Assembly (NCBI GenBank): GCA_015231435.1
Contig: JADGBN010000012.1
Span: 1-42,191 of the forward strand
Direction: 5' to 3'
DNA: 42,191 bases
Source of the DNA: Gammaproteobacteria bacterium
Lineage (GTDB): Bacteria > Pseudomonadota > Gammaproteobacteria > Thiohalomonadales > Thiohalomonadaceae
The notes under the pieces are model-generated. The model did no database searches and was not told the origin of the DNA. It worked only from the letters and a program-made list of their open reading frames with translations. Below, in pieces: positions 1 to 8,876 of the stretch (its first letter is position 1; each line of letters begins with the position of its first letter). The position numbers were made by a program, and so were the translations under genes.

Positions 1-97
1 CAGTCCCGCCAAAGGCGAAGGCCCGGCCGCCGAACGCCTGCGCGAACTCCTCGCCCGCGCCTACGGCAAGGATTGGAACGCCACCCGCCAGGAAGCC

Positions 98-775
98 TTG
101 CTCGCCCAGGTGGATTACGCCGGCGCGTCGCTGGAGGAGTGGCTGTGCAACGGATTCTCCGAGCAACATTGCGCGCTCTTCCATCATCGTCCCTTCATCT
201 GGCACCTCTGGGACGGGCTCAAGAACGGGTTCAGCGTGCTGGTGAACACTCACAAGCTCACCCACGCCAATCTGGAGAAGCTCACCTTCGCCTACCTCGG
301 CGATTGGATTCGCCGCCAGCAAGCCGCCGTCGCCGCCGAGGAAGCCGGCAGCGACGCCAAGCTGCAAGCCGCGAAGCAATTGCAGGCCGTGCTCAAGCTC
401 ATCCTCGAAGGCGAGCCGCCCTACGACCTCTTCGTCCGCTGGAAGCCGCTGGCGAAACAAGCCATCGGCTGGCATCCCGACCTCAACGACGGCGTGCGGA
501 TGAACATCCGTCCCTTCATGCTCGCCCCAGACGTGGGCAAGAAAGGGGCAGGCATCCTGCGCAGCAAACCCAATATCAAGTGGGAGAAGGATCGCGGCAA
601 GGAACCAATACGTGACAAGGCCGAGTTCCCCTGGTTATGGGGTTGGGACGGGGAGAAGCAGGATTTTGCCGGTCTCGGCAAGGAGCCTGATGGCAATCGC
701 TGGAATGGCTGCCATTACAGCAATGCCGTCAAACAGGCGGCACGGGCGCGTCTGCCCGTAACCCTGGACCGATAA
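98..775 (+). CDS. C-terminal part of Eco57I/PglX-type adenine DNA methyltransferase (BREX-like defence locus), 5'-truncated by window edge or decay
   Basis: Translation has the family-like C-terminal motifs HHRPFIWHLWDGLKNGFSVLVNTHKL, FAYLGDWI, GVRMNIRPFM and GILRSKPNIKWEKDRGKEP. The frame is open upstream of the listed ATG. Confidence 0.7.
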   Translation: MLAQVDYAGASLEEWLCNGFSEQHCALFHHRPFIWHLWDGLKNGFSVLVNTHKLTHANLEKLTFAYLGDWIRRQQAAVAAEEAGSDAKLQAAKQLQAVLKLILEGEPPYDLFVRWKPLAKQAIGWHPDLNDGVRMNIRPFMLAPDVGKKGAGILRSKPNIKWEKDRGKEPIRDKAEFPWLWGWDGEKQDFAGLGKEPDGNRWNGCHYSNAVKQAARARLPVTLDR

Positions 776-792
776 AAAAGGAGGTTCACGCC

Positions 793-1686
793 ATGAGCAA
801 GCTAGAAAAAACCAGCGACCCCGCCGCCCCTGCCGCCGTTTTTCAGGAAAAAGCCATCCGCCGTATCTTGCACAACGACGAATGGTGGTTTGTCATCACC
901 GACATCGTTGCTGCCCTGACGGATGCCGCCGATCCGTCGGATTATTGGAAGAAGATGCGCCGGCGCGACCCTGCTTTGAGCCTGGACAGCCAAGGGGGGG
1001 GACAAATTGCCCCCCCCCTTGCTTTGTCGTTTGAGACAAAGGGCGGGCCGCAAAAACTCCAGTGCTGGAATACGCAAGGCATTTTTCGCTTGATCCAGTC
1101 CATCCCCAGCCCCAAGGCCGAACCCTTCAAACGCTGGCTGGCTAAAGTGGGCAAGGAACGTCTGGATGAGATCGAGGACCCCGAACTGGCGATGGGGCGG
1201 ATGCAGGAGTTATACGAAAAGAAGGGCTACCCGAAAGAATGGATCGACAAGCGCCTGCGCGGTATCGCGGTGCGGCAGGATTTGACCGATGAGTGGAAAG
1301 CGCGCGGTGTGGCCTCCAGCGTGGAGTTTGCGATTCTGACCAACGAGATCATGCAAGGTACGTTTGATCTGAAGGTGGACGAGTACAAGCAGGTGAAGTC
1401 GCTGGCGCGGGAAAACCTGCGCGACCACATGACCGACATCGAATTGATTTTGACCATGCTCGGCGAGGCAACGACCACCAAACTGCACCGCGACCGGGAT
1501 TCACAAGGTATCGCGCCGCTGAAGAAAGATGCTCGGGATGGCGGCGCGGTGGCGGGGAGAACGCGCAAGGATATCGAGAAGCAGAGCGGCCAGCCGGTGA
1601 TCTCGTCCGAGAACTTCAAACAATTGAAGGGTGGCGCTTCGAAGCGCTTGATGAAGGCGGTAGACGAGGATCACAAGGATGAGTGA
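793..1686 (+). CDS. Bro-N domain protein (phage antirepressor-like) in defence locus
   Basis: Bro-N-like start (AIRRILHNDEWWFVITDIVAALTDAADPSDYWKKM) and conserved IFRLIQSIPSPKAEPFKRWLAKVG; starts 15 nt after the methylase stop. Confidence 0.75.
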   Translation: MSKLEKTSDPAAPAAVFQEKAIRRILHNDEWWFVITDIVAALTDAADPSDYWKKMRRRDPALSLDSQGGGQIAPPLALSFETKGGPQKLQCWNTQGIFRLIQSIPSPKAEPFKRWLAKVGKERLDEIEDPELAMGRMQELYEKKGYPKEWIDKRLRGIAVRQDLTDEWKARGVASSVEFAILTNEIMQGTFDLKVDEYKQVKSLARENLRDHMTDIELILTMLGEATTTKLHRDRDSQGIAPLKKDARDGGAVAGRTRKDIEKQSGQPVISSENFKQLKGGASKRLMKAVDEDHKDE

Positions 1687-3160
1687 AACCCTCCCCAACG
1701 CCTCGTCGCCGCCTTGCGAAGCCCCGCTCAGTCTTACGCCGCCGGCGACCAGGTAAGCGCCCTGCACGGTGCTGTGGACCGACCCCGAGCGCTTGTGGGA
1801 AGCGGTGATTCCTTACTTGCAGGTGATGCTACCGGAGCTGTTTCTGCTGGGCCGCTATGCCCCGGAAAAACGCACCGGGCCGGCATTGTGGCTGCGTTGT
1901 ATTGAGGCGCGCTTGGCCGATGGAGCCCCAGCATCGGAAACGGTACCGCTGTTTTATCTGCCGGGCGTCAGTCGTGAGCAGCTACGGGCTGCAGAGGATT
2001 GTCCGCCGGAACTCTCCGCCTTGGTGGAGTTGCAGTATCGCGGCGCAATGTGGTTGCATGTCAACGGTAAGGAGTGGACGCCCTTCGCATTTTTGGTCTC
2101 CAAGCATGGCGGACTCGATCTTGATGTGACCAAGGATCAAGCGACGCTCGACGCGCTGGCAGGTGCACTACCGTCGCTCATGGCCGAACCACTCTCCCAG
2201 TTGCAGGGGCGGCGGCTAGACTCGGAGTTTTTCAACGCGCTGGTGGCGCCAGATGCGACTGGCCTGCTGCTGCGCTGGCTGAACGATCCGGAGGTGTTCA
2301 AACAGCGCCGTTCCGACGTGGAGTGGAGTGCCTTCTGCCAGCAGTGCAAGGCGGAGGCGAACTTTGATCCGGTCAAAGACGGCCCGCTGAAGGCGGCCGG
2401 ATTGCTTGCCACGCGGAGGAATCACTGGAGTAAGGTCTGGCAGCGCTTTACCGAGGCACCGGTGAATTATCCTGGAGTCGTCGATTGGCTGAAGCGCGCC
2501 GCCCCAAAAAATACCGACTTCTTCGATTCCGCCGAGGTCTGGCCGAATCTCAACGAAAGCGAAGAGCGGGCCTTGCAGCAGGCGCTGGAGAGACTGGTGG
2601 ATCGGCCGCAGGACGAGGTGATTCGCCGAGTTACCGAACTCGAAGCGCAGCATGCGCAGCGACTTGGCTACGCCTGGCAAAAGCTCGGTCTCAGCCCGCT
2701 GGCGACGGCCCTAGCGCCGCTGGCGAATCTGGCCAAACTGTGCCAGAGCACGCCCGGTGCGCCAACACCTGATGAATATGCAGCGTTCTATGCCAGCGAA
2801 GGCTGGCGTGTCGATGCCGCTGCCTTGGCGACCATGGCGGCCTGTGGTTCGCCGGAGCAGCACGGCGCGGTGCTGGGAACCTTGCGCGCCATCTATCTGC
2901 CATGGCTGGAAGTGACCGCCCGCCACCTGCAAGCACTTATCCACGCCAGTGGGCAATCGGTTGCGAAGCGAACCCAGCCGATTGGGTTGGCGCCAGGTCG
3001 GCTGGTCGTGTTCGCCGACGGCCTGCGCTTGGACGTGGCGCAGCAGTTGGCCGCAAGAATGGCGACGGCGGGGATTGAGTTCACCCAAGATTGGGAGTGG
3101 TCGACCATTCGGCTAAAATCACGATCCACTACTACTTGGATGCTCGGGATGCATTACTGA
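1679..3160 (+). pseudogene. pglZ: PglZ-domain alkaline phosphatase superfamily protein (BREX-like), truncated; in-frame TAA at 1754-1756; readable ORF 1769-3160
   Basis: VLWTDPERLWEAVIPYL near the N-terminus and RLVVFADGLRLDVAQQLAARM (PglZ motif); homology-like sequence ends at EWSTI (about 3108), followed by an unrelated tail and stop. ATG at 1679 overlaps the Bro-N stop (ATGAGTGA), with TAA 25 codons later in the same frame. Confidence 0.7.
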
Positions 3161-3448
3161 AAGTGTTGACGATTTAATGGGCGACTGACGGAACTCCCCC
3201 CGCACCTGCTCCCAATTACCGTTGGGTAACCAACAAAATACTCAAACGTGACCACAGCCATAGATTTCAGCACCAGGATTGTGCTACCACCCTTCGTATT
3301 GCACGAATAGGGTGCAGGGATTCCGCGACACTGTTTGGTCATATTCGTTAGCTATTGAAATAACAGATAAACAGTAGAGGTTAATGTTGGTCTGGCTTAT
3401 GCATTACCATTGCAACTGATGACTAACCGGAATGAATGACAAACCACC

Positions 3449-4690
3449 ATGAGCACCTTAAGCCGTTCCCTGGAATTTACCCGTCGTGGCGACAAAGAGA
3501 ACTCGCCATTTTTTGAAACCTATCTGACTCGCCTTCTCGAAGAGCGTGATCGCGTCGGTCTGACGGAGATGATTCATGAAGTCGACGCGATGATGTTAAC
3601 CGTTGACCCGGGCCACTCGATTCCCTATGTGGCTGAACTATGCCTAATGACCCCGTATCACTATCTGGTGACGCTGGAGAGTGAGTCCCATTGGACGCAT
3701 AGTCTGCGCATTAACATGGACTCACCGGATATTTTACTGCGTGAAGTAAAAGACCCTAATACTCGCGGCATTTTTCGCTCGCTGAACGAGGTCTATCCGA
3801 TTGGCAACGTAAAGCCCAACAGCCGCTACATGGGGGAGATTTTTCGTGTCACCGATCTACATGGTGTCACCAGCTTACAGACTGAACGTGAGTTTCGCTT
3901 CTTCTCTGCAGATGATATTCGTAAATATGAACTGCCGGGTAATCTCTCGATCAGCAAGCCATCACCCTACACCCATAATATCACCGCTTATATCGAGCGG
4001 AACCCTGACGAACCACGCGTCTACGCACTGGGTCTGAGTTCGATTCGCAATGATGTCCAGGATGCCTATCTCGCTGCCAAGGCGTTGCAGAAAAATCTCG
4101 AAATTGATGACCTGATTCTGCCGATTGATCATCTCGCAACGCGCATCTACAGCCAGAATCGCGAGGTCGCGATCCTCGAATGGCTGTCGCTCACCAGTTA
4201 CTACTATTGGGGATCCTATGACATTAAGGATCAGAACTCCTCCACCAATGTCACCAAAAGTACCCACTACGCCAGTGAGAGTCGCAGTCCGGCGAAGGTT
4301 TTTACCGCCAACAACACCCCCTACTTTGTCAACCATCTGGAAAAAATGCCCTCCCCCACGGAGACCTTTGTGCGCAATTATGGTCCACGCTTGCACCATA
4401 TCGCCCTTGCAGTTTGTGATGGCGAACGGCACGACAAGGTAAACATCGATTTTGTTGTCGAACAGATCCGCCAGGCAGGACACCATTTCCTTCTGAATGT
4501 GATCGGTTCCAAAGATCAGGGGTTGAAGCAGATATTTTCTAGTGCCTCTGAACACTCTTCACTCATTATTGAATATGTTCAGCGTTTTGGCAATTTTGAA
4601 GGCTTTTTTAGCAAAGATAATGTCGCAGAGTTAACCCATGCCGCAGGAGTTGATAGTGAGCTGTTACATCTCTATCAACAGGCACAATAA
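3449..4690 (+). CDS. VOC-superfamily protein with 4-hydroxyphenylpyruvate dioxygenase-like C-terminal half
   Basis: Motifs IDHLATRI, FVRNYGPRLHHIALAV and SLIIEYVQRFG resemble the His-His-Glu metal triad context of HPPD (DHxxxxx, VQHIAL, FLEIIQR). Confidence 0.55.
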   Translation: MSTLSRSLEFTRRGDKENSPFFETYLTRLLEERDRVGLTEMIHEVDAMMLTVDPGHSIPYVAELCLMTPYHYLVTLESESHWTHSLRINMDSPDILLREVKDPNTRGIFRSLNEVYPIGNVKPNSRYMGEIFRVTDLHGVTSLQTEREFRFFSADDIRKYELPGNLSISKPSPYTHNITAYIERNPDEPRVYALGLSSIRNDVQDAYLAAKALQKNLEIDDLILPIDHLATRIYSQNREVAILEWLSLTSYYYWGSYDIKDQNSSTNVTKSTHYASESRSPAKVFTANNTPYFVNHLEKMPSPTETFVRNYGPRLHHIALAVCDGERHDKVNIDFVVEQIRQAGHHFLLNVIGSKDQGLKQIFSSASEHSSLIIEYVQRFGNFEGFFSKDNVAELTHAAGVDSELLHLYQQAQ

Positions 4691-4874
4691 CTATTATACA
4701 AAAAGATACTGGAACAGCTTGTCAATATTATTTTATAAATAACAAGGCGCTGCCTAATTGTATGCTAAGCTTCTGCGTCAAATATTAAACGCGACAAATA
4801 TAGCGTACGTTGCGGTTTGCAGCTGTCATCCTCTGCAAGCTTACTAACTTCAGAAAAGAGAAGGGAGATTTGCG

Positions 4875-5672
4875 GTGTGGCTAAGAACCAGATGTCATCT
4901 CAGGTTTCACATGGGCGACCCTACCCCGCTGATCCTAATGCTGCGCCCCCGTAGTGGTTTACAGCAGTGGGTGGCACGGGAATCCTATACCCTGTTACCC
5001 ATGGTTCCCGTGGTGGAGTACACCGATATTTTCGGCAATTTATGTCAAAGGATGATTGCGCCATCTGGGGATTTTTCAGTCGTTACCTCGGCTGAAGTCA
5101 TGACAGCGGATCTGGTAGATAAGGCGCCGGGCGCCTCTTTTGTTGAAATTCAGCATCTGCCGGATGCTATCCTCTCCTATCTGCTCCCGAGTCGTTATTG
5201 TGAATCTGACAGATTTGGGGATCTCGCCCGCGAGATTGTCGATGGGGTGCCTCTTGGCTACGATCAGGTGCATAGAATCAGCGACTGGATTAGGGGATCA
5301 ATAAAATACACTCCCGGTTCGAGTGCCTTTCCACTATCTGCAGTAGAGGTGAATCACCAGGATAACGGTGTATGTCGCGATCTGGCACATCTGGGGATCG
5401 CACTCTGTCGCAGCATTAGCATCCCCGCGCGCATGGTCGTCGGTTTCCTCTACGGGCTGAAACCGATGGATCTGCATGCATGGTTCGAGGCGTTTGTAGG
5501 TGGACGTTGGTATACCTTCGATCCCAGTGATTATGGCCTTCGTGGCGGGCGTCTTGCAGTCGCCTATGGGCGTGATGCGGCTGATGTTGCGATATACCAT
5601 CAGTTCGGACCACCGGCACTTTTTAGCAGCATGGAAGTTCAGGTAGTGTTGCTCAATGACCCACCGGAGTAA
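4875..5672 (+). CDS. transglutaminase-like cysteine peptidase/transglutaminase family protein
   Basis: [24 protein letters not shown]-terminal region; Cys-His-Asp triad contexts [38 protein letters not shown] start is likely because family-like sequence ([15 protein letters not shown]) precedes the first ATG. Confidence 0.8.
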   Translation: MWLRTRCHLRFHMGDPTPLILMLRPRSGLQQWVARESYTLLPMVPVVEYTDIFGNLCQRMIAPSGDFSVVTSAEVMTADLVDKAPGASFVEIQHLPDAILSYLLPSRYCESDRFGDLAREIVDGVPLGYDQVHRISDWIRGSIKYTPGSSAFPLSAVEVNHQDNGVCRDLAHLGIALCRSISIPARMVVGFLYGLKPMDLHAWFEAFVGGRWYTFDPSDYGLRGGRLAVAYGRDAADVAIYHQFGPPALFSSMEVQVVLLNDPPE

Positions 5673-5692
5673 GACTATCTTAGGTATATTTT

Positions 5693-6553
5693 ATGCGACG
5701 CCTGAAAATTAAACACCTAACGGTTTATGAATACAGCAGAGCGGTAGAGTTTCTGCCGCATAAGCTGTTATTACGTCCGCGTGAAGGGCATGACATCCGT
5801 ATCCAAACTTCGCGTCTTCAGATTTCGCCGGCCCACAACGTGAAATGGCATCGCGATCTCCTGGACAATTGCGTTGCTGTTGTCAATTTTCTCGAAGCGG
5901 CAGCTAAATTATCCATCTTTAGCGAAGTGGTTATCGAAAATTATGAGGAGTCACCCTTGGATTTTCTTATCGAACGAAGTGCGGTCAATTTTCCATTTGA
6001 TTATGCTGCGACTGAAGGGCCTGACCTGGCCCCTTATCAGATGCCGACCTATCCGGAGGACAGCAAGGCACTGCACAGCTGGATAAACCAGTTCTGGTCT
6101 CAGGGTTGGAGAGTAGAAACCTATGTTCTTTTGGATAATATTAACAAGGCGATTGCAGCGCAAATCCAATATCAAGCCAGGGAAGAGCCGGGGGTGCAGT
6201 CACCGGCGCAGACATTAAGCAAAAAGAGGGGGTCATGCCGCGATATGGCAACCCTATTCATCGAAAGCTGTCGCCATATTGGTCTCGCCGCCCGTTTTGT
6301 CAGTGGCTATCAACTCACGCCTACATCAGAAACAGCGCTTGGTGCGACTCATGCGTGGTCAGAGATCTATTTACCCGGCGCGGGCTGGAAAGGGTTCGAT
6401 TCAAGTAGCGGCAAAGTGGTTGGAAATCAATATATCTCGGTAGCAGTTAGCCGCCATCCAGAGGCTGTCCCGCCGATTGCAGGGGCCTTTCTCGGTATTC
6501 TTAATACCCGTCCGGTGATGTCGCTCAAGGTTGAGGTCACCGAGATAAACTGA
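5693..6553 (+). CDS. transglutaminase-like domain protein (second copy)
   Basis: LTVYEYSRAVEFLPHKLLLRPREGHD N-terminal domain; GSCRDMATLFIESCRHIGLAARFVSGY, THAWSEIYLPGAGWKGFDSSSG triad. Confidence 0.85.
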   Translation: MRRLKIKHLTVYEYSRAVEFLPHKLLLRPREGHDIRIQTSRLQISPAHNVKWHRDLLDNCVAVVNFLEAAAKLSIFSEVVIENYEESPLDFLIERSAVNFPFDYAATEGPDLAPYQMPTYPEDSKALHSWINQFWSQGWRVETYVLLDNINKAIAAQIQYQAREEPGVQSPAQTLSKKRGSCRDMATLFIESCRHIGLAARFVSGYQLTPTSETALGATHAWSEIYLPGAGWKGFDSSSGKVVGNQYISVAVSRHPEAVPPIAGAFLGILNTRPVMSLKVEVTEIN

Positions 6554-6714
6554 GACAATAAAACGGCATCACTTAATGAAGGGCACACTCGGGTCTCCAG
6601 GTCTTGGCGTCCCGCCCCGAGAACGACGCTGTTCCTTAAGTGTCACCCGGGAAATAAAGGTACCTTTCCCTATTAACCTGTTTTTACTAACAAACGATAT
6701 TTTAAGGTAGATCA

Positions 6715-7410
6715 ATGGCGAATATACATCTGGTGGGCGGAGAGAAAGGCGGTGTCGGTAAATCCGTTGTGGCGCGTATTCTTGCCCAATATATGATTGA
6801 TCACCAAATGCCATTCGCTGCCTTCGATACCGATCGCTCACACGGCTCACTACTACGATTTTATGCCGATTATGCGGTGGCGACGGAAATTGATGCCTTT
6901 GAAAGCCTTGATGCCATTATCGAAGCGGCAATCGCCGATAGAGATCGTCATATCCTTGTAGATCTCGCGGCACAAACCTTTCACCCCTTCGTCAAATGGC
7001 TTGAAGAGTCTGGTGTGTTGGAGCTTACCGCTGAATGGGGATTGTCAATAACCTATTGGAATATCATGGATTCGGGTAAGGACTCCGTTGACCTTCTCGG
7101 GCCGCTGTTCGATAACTATCACCCCAATATTAACTATGTATTGGTTCTAAATCACCTTCGCGGTGAAGATTTTACGATATTCAATCAATCAGACGAAAAA
7201 GATCGCGCCCTTGCGTTTGGTGCCAAAATCATTAACCTAAAAAGATTACATCCGCCCGTCATGAACAAAATAGATGCGATGAGCGCCAGCTTTTGGGCTT
7301 GCCAAAATACGACTGGCGATGAAGCGTTGAAATTAGGACTACTAGAACGCCAGCGGACAAAAATTTGGCTACGACATGCCTACGAAGAGATCACTTCTAT
7401 CGGAATATGA
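6715..7410 (+). CDS. ParA/MinD-like P-loop ATPase (MobD-like)
   Basis: Deviant Walker A KGGVGKS in MANIHLVGGEKGGVGKSVVARILAQY, Walker A' AFDTDRSHG, HILVDLAAQ. Confidence 0.75.
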   Translation: MANIHLVGGEKGGVGKSVVARILAQYMIDHQMPFAAFDTDRSHGSLLRFYADYAVATEIDAFESLDAIIEAAIADRDRHILVDLAAQTFHPFVKWLEESGVLELTAEWGLSITYWNIMDSGKDSVDLLGPLFDNYHPNINYVLVLNHLRGEDFTIFNQSDEKDRALAFGAKIINLKRLHPPVMNKIDAMSASFWACQNTTGDEALKLGLLERQRTKIWLRHAYEEITSIGI

Positions 7411-7588
7411 TATTAGACGCTCTGATGGTCTTTATCAGGCCTGTCGCAAGAAGGCGGTCTCCAAGCGTTATTTAGGGGAACGGTTACGTGGCATTATCAA
7501 CCTACTGGTCGTTCCCTCATGGGAGTTTCTGCTTGATCTCTTCCTTCATCCAGACGCCTACACCGTCACTACTGAAAAAATCGCTTAA
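7376..7588 (+). CDS. small basic hypothetical ORF overlapping the 3' end of the ATPase gene
   Basis: 70-aa ORF, ATG overlapping the preceding CDS; no recognised domain. Confidence 0.25.
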   Translation: MPTKRSLLSEYDIRRSDGLYQACRKKAVSKRYLGERLRGIINLLVVPSWEFLLDLFLHPDAYTVTTEKIA

Positions 7589-7677
7589 GTCGGCTAGTTG
7601 ACGCCAGCATTGGCGTGATTGATACTTAGCCATTAGCCATCCTATTTTTTACTCCCTTTGATGATTAGAAACGACTC

Positions 7678-8838
7678 ATGAAAACATTACAGATCCTTCT
7701 CTCTGGTCAGCCAACCGATACGACTTCGCTAACTGAACTCGCCGCTATCTCTCCACAGCTGGTTCTGGTCTTTGGCAGCGTCGAACTTCTGGATAAACCT
7801 GATTTTTTTTCACAGTTGCGGGCCGCCTGTCCAGAGGCGAAACTGGTTGGTTGTTCCACTGCGGGAGAGATTAGTCGCAAGGGGGTGCATGAGAAGTGCT
7901 GCGTCGTGACTGCTATCCACTTTGAAAGCGATATTCGCTTGCAGGTTGCGTCTGCCACGGTAACAGGCATGGATACCTGCCACACTGCCGGTGCCGAAGT
8001 TGGCAAGGCACTGGTCGCCCCCGATTTGCGGGGGGTGTTGTTATTTGGTAAGGGTGTCGGTGTTAATGGCAGCGAGATGATTGAGGGGATCCAGTCCGTC
8101 GTCGGTAACGATATCCCGATTACCGGCGGTCTAGCAGGCGATGATGGTGCCTTTAATCGTACGTTGACCCTAACCCCAACGGGCATTTTCCCCGATGCGC
8201 TGGTGGCGTTGGGGCTCTATGGTCATGATTTACTCTTGGGATATGGGTCGTTTGGCGGTTGGCAGGCCTTCGGGCCGGTACGCAAGATTACCCGCTGCAA
8301 CGCCAATATTCTCTACGAACTTGATGGCGAACCTGCGCTCAATATTTACAAACAGTATCTCGGTGATCATGCTCGGGATCTGCCATCCTCCGGTCTGCTT
8401 TTCCCCTTTGAGATGCTCAACCAGGATCTTGATACCTTAGGACTGATTCGTACGATTCTTGGCATTAATGAGAATGATGGCAGTCTGGTGCTGGCGGGTG
8501 ACATTGATCCGGAGGGCTTCCTGCGCCTGATGCACGCCTCCACCGACAACCTGATTGATGGCGCGACGGCGGCAGCTCGACAGACGCTTACCCATCTACC
8601 AGCTGCACCGCCCGCTGGTGTCGCGATTCTGGTAAGTTGTGTCGGGCGGCGTCTGGTCATGGGCGATGAGGTCGATGAGGAGGTTGAGGCGGTGGCAGCC
8701 ATCCTCGGCAGGCAGAGTCAACTGACCGGCTTCTACTCTTACGGTGAAATCAGCCCCTTTTCGACAACAACGGTTTGTAAACTTCATAATCAGACAATGA
8801 CGGTCACCTACCTCGGTGAGCGTCAGGCGGACAAATAG
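7678..8838 (+). CDS. FIST domain (FIST_N + FIST_C) sensory protein
   Basis: KLVGCSTAGEISRKGV, VVGNDIPITGGLAGDDGAF, GVAILVSCVGRRLVMG, TGFYSYGEISPF are characteristic FIST motifs. Confidence 0.85.
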   Translation: MKTLQILLSGQPTDTTSLTELAAISPQLVLVFGSVELLDKPDFFSQLRAACPEAKLVGCSTAGEISRKGVHEKCCVVTAIHFESDIRLQVASATVTGMDTCHTAGAEVGKALVAPDLRGVLLFGKGVGVNGSEMIEGIQSVVGNDIPITGGLAGDDGAFNRTLTLTPTGIFPDALVALGLYGHDLLLGYGSFGGWQAFGPVRKITRCNANILYELDGEPALNIYKQYLGDHARDLPSSGLLFPFEMLNQDLDTLGLIRTILGINENDGSLVLAGDIDPEGFLRLMHASTDNLIDGATAAARQTLTHLPAAPPAGVAILVSCVGRRLVMGDEVDEEVEAVAAILGRQSQLTGFYSYGEISPFSTTTVCKLHNQTMTVTYLGERQADK

Positions 8839-8876
8839 GCATGCGTCACGCGAATGCCTGCAAGGGGATCGCGTAA

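Noticed and set aside
2216-2680. 154-aa antisense ORF opposite pglZ
   Set aside because: GC-rich shadow ORF with no recognisable domain, fully inside a convincing opposite-strand coding region.
3126-3152. CTACTTGGATGC near the pglZ break resembles the arm of the 122-bp repeat (CTACTTGGAAATGCAGG)
   Set aside because: Only about 10 bases match and no second arm or core is present; likely coincidence.
3962-4555. 197-aa antisense ORF opposite the HPPD-like gene
   Set aside because: No recognisable motifs; the sense frame carries conserved metal-site motifs.
7601-7616. Hairpin ACGCCA-GCAT-TGGCGT after the ParA-like gene
   Set aside because: No T-tract follows on either strand close enough for an intrinsic terminator; reported only as context.
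8838-8862. AGGCATGCGTCACGCGAATGCCT hairpin between the FIST and kinase genes
   Set aside because: Interrupted stem without a T-tract; possible translational element but no support beyond pairing.
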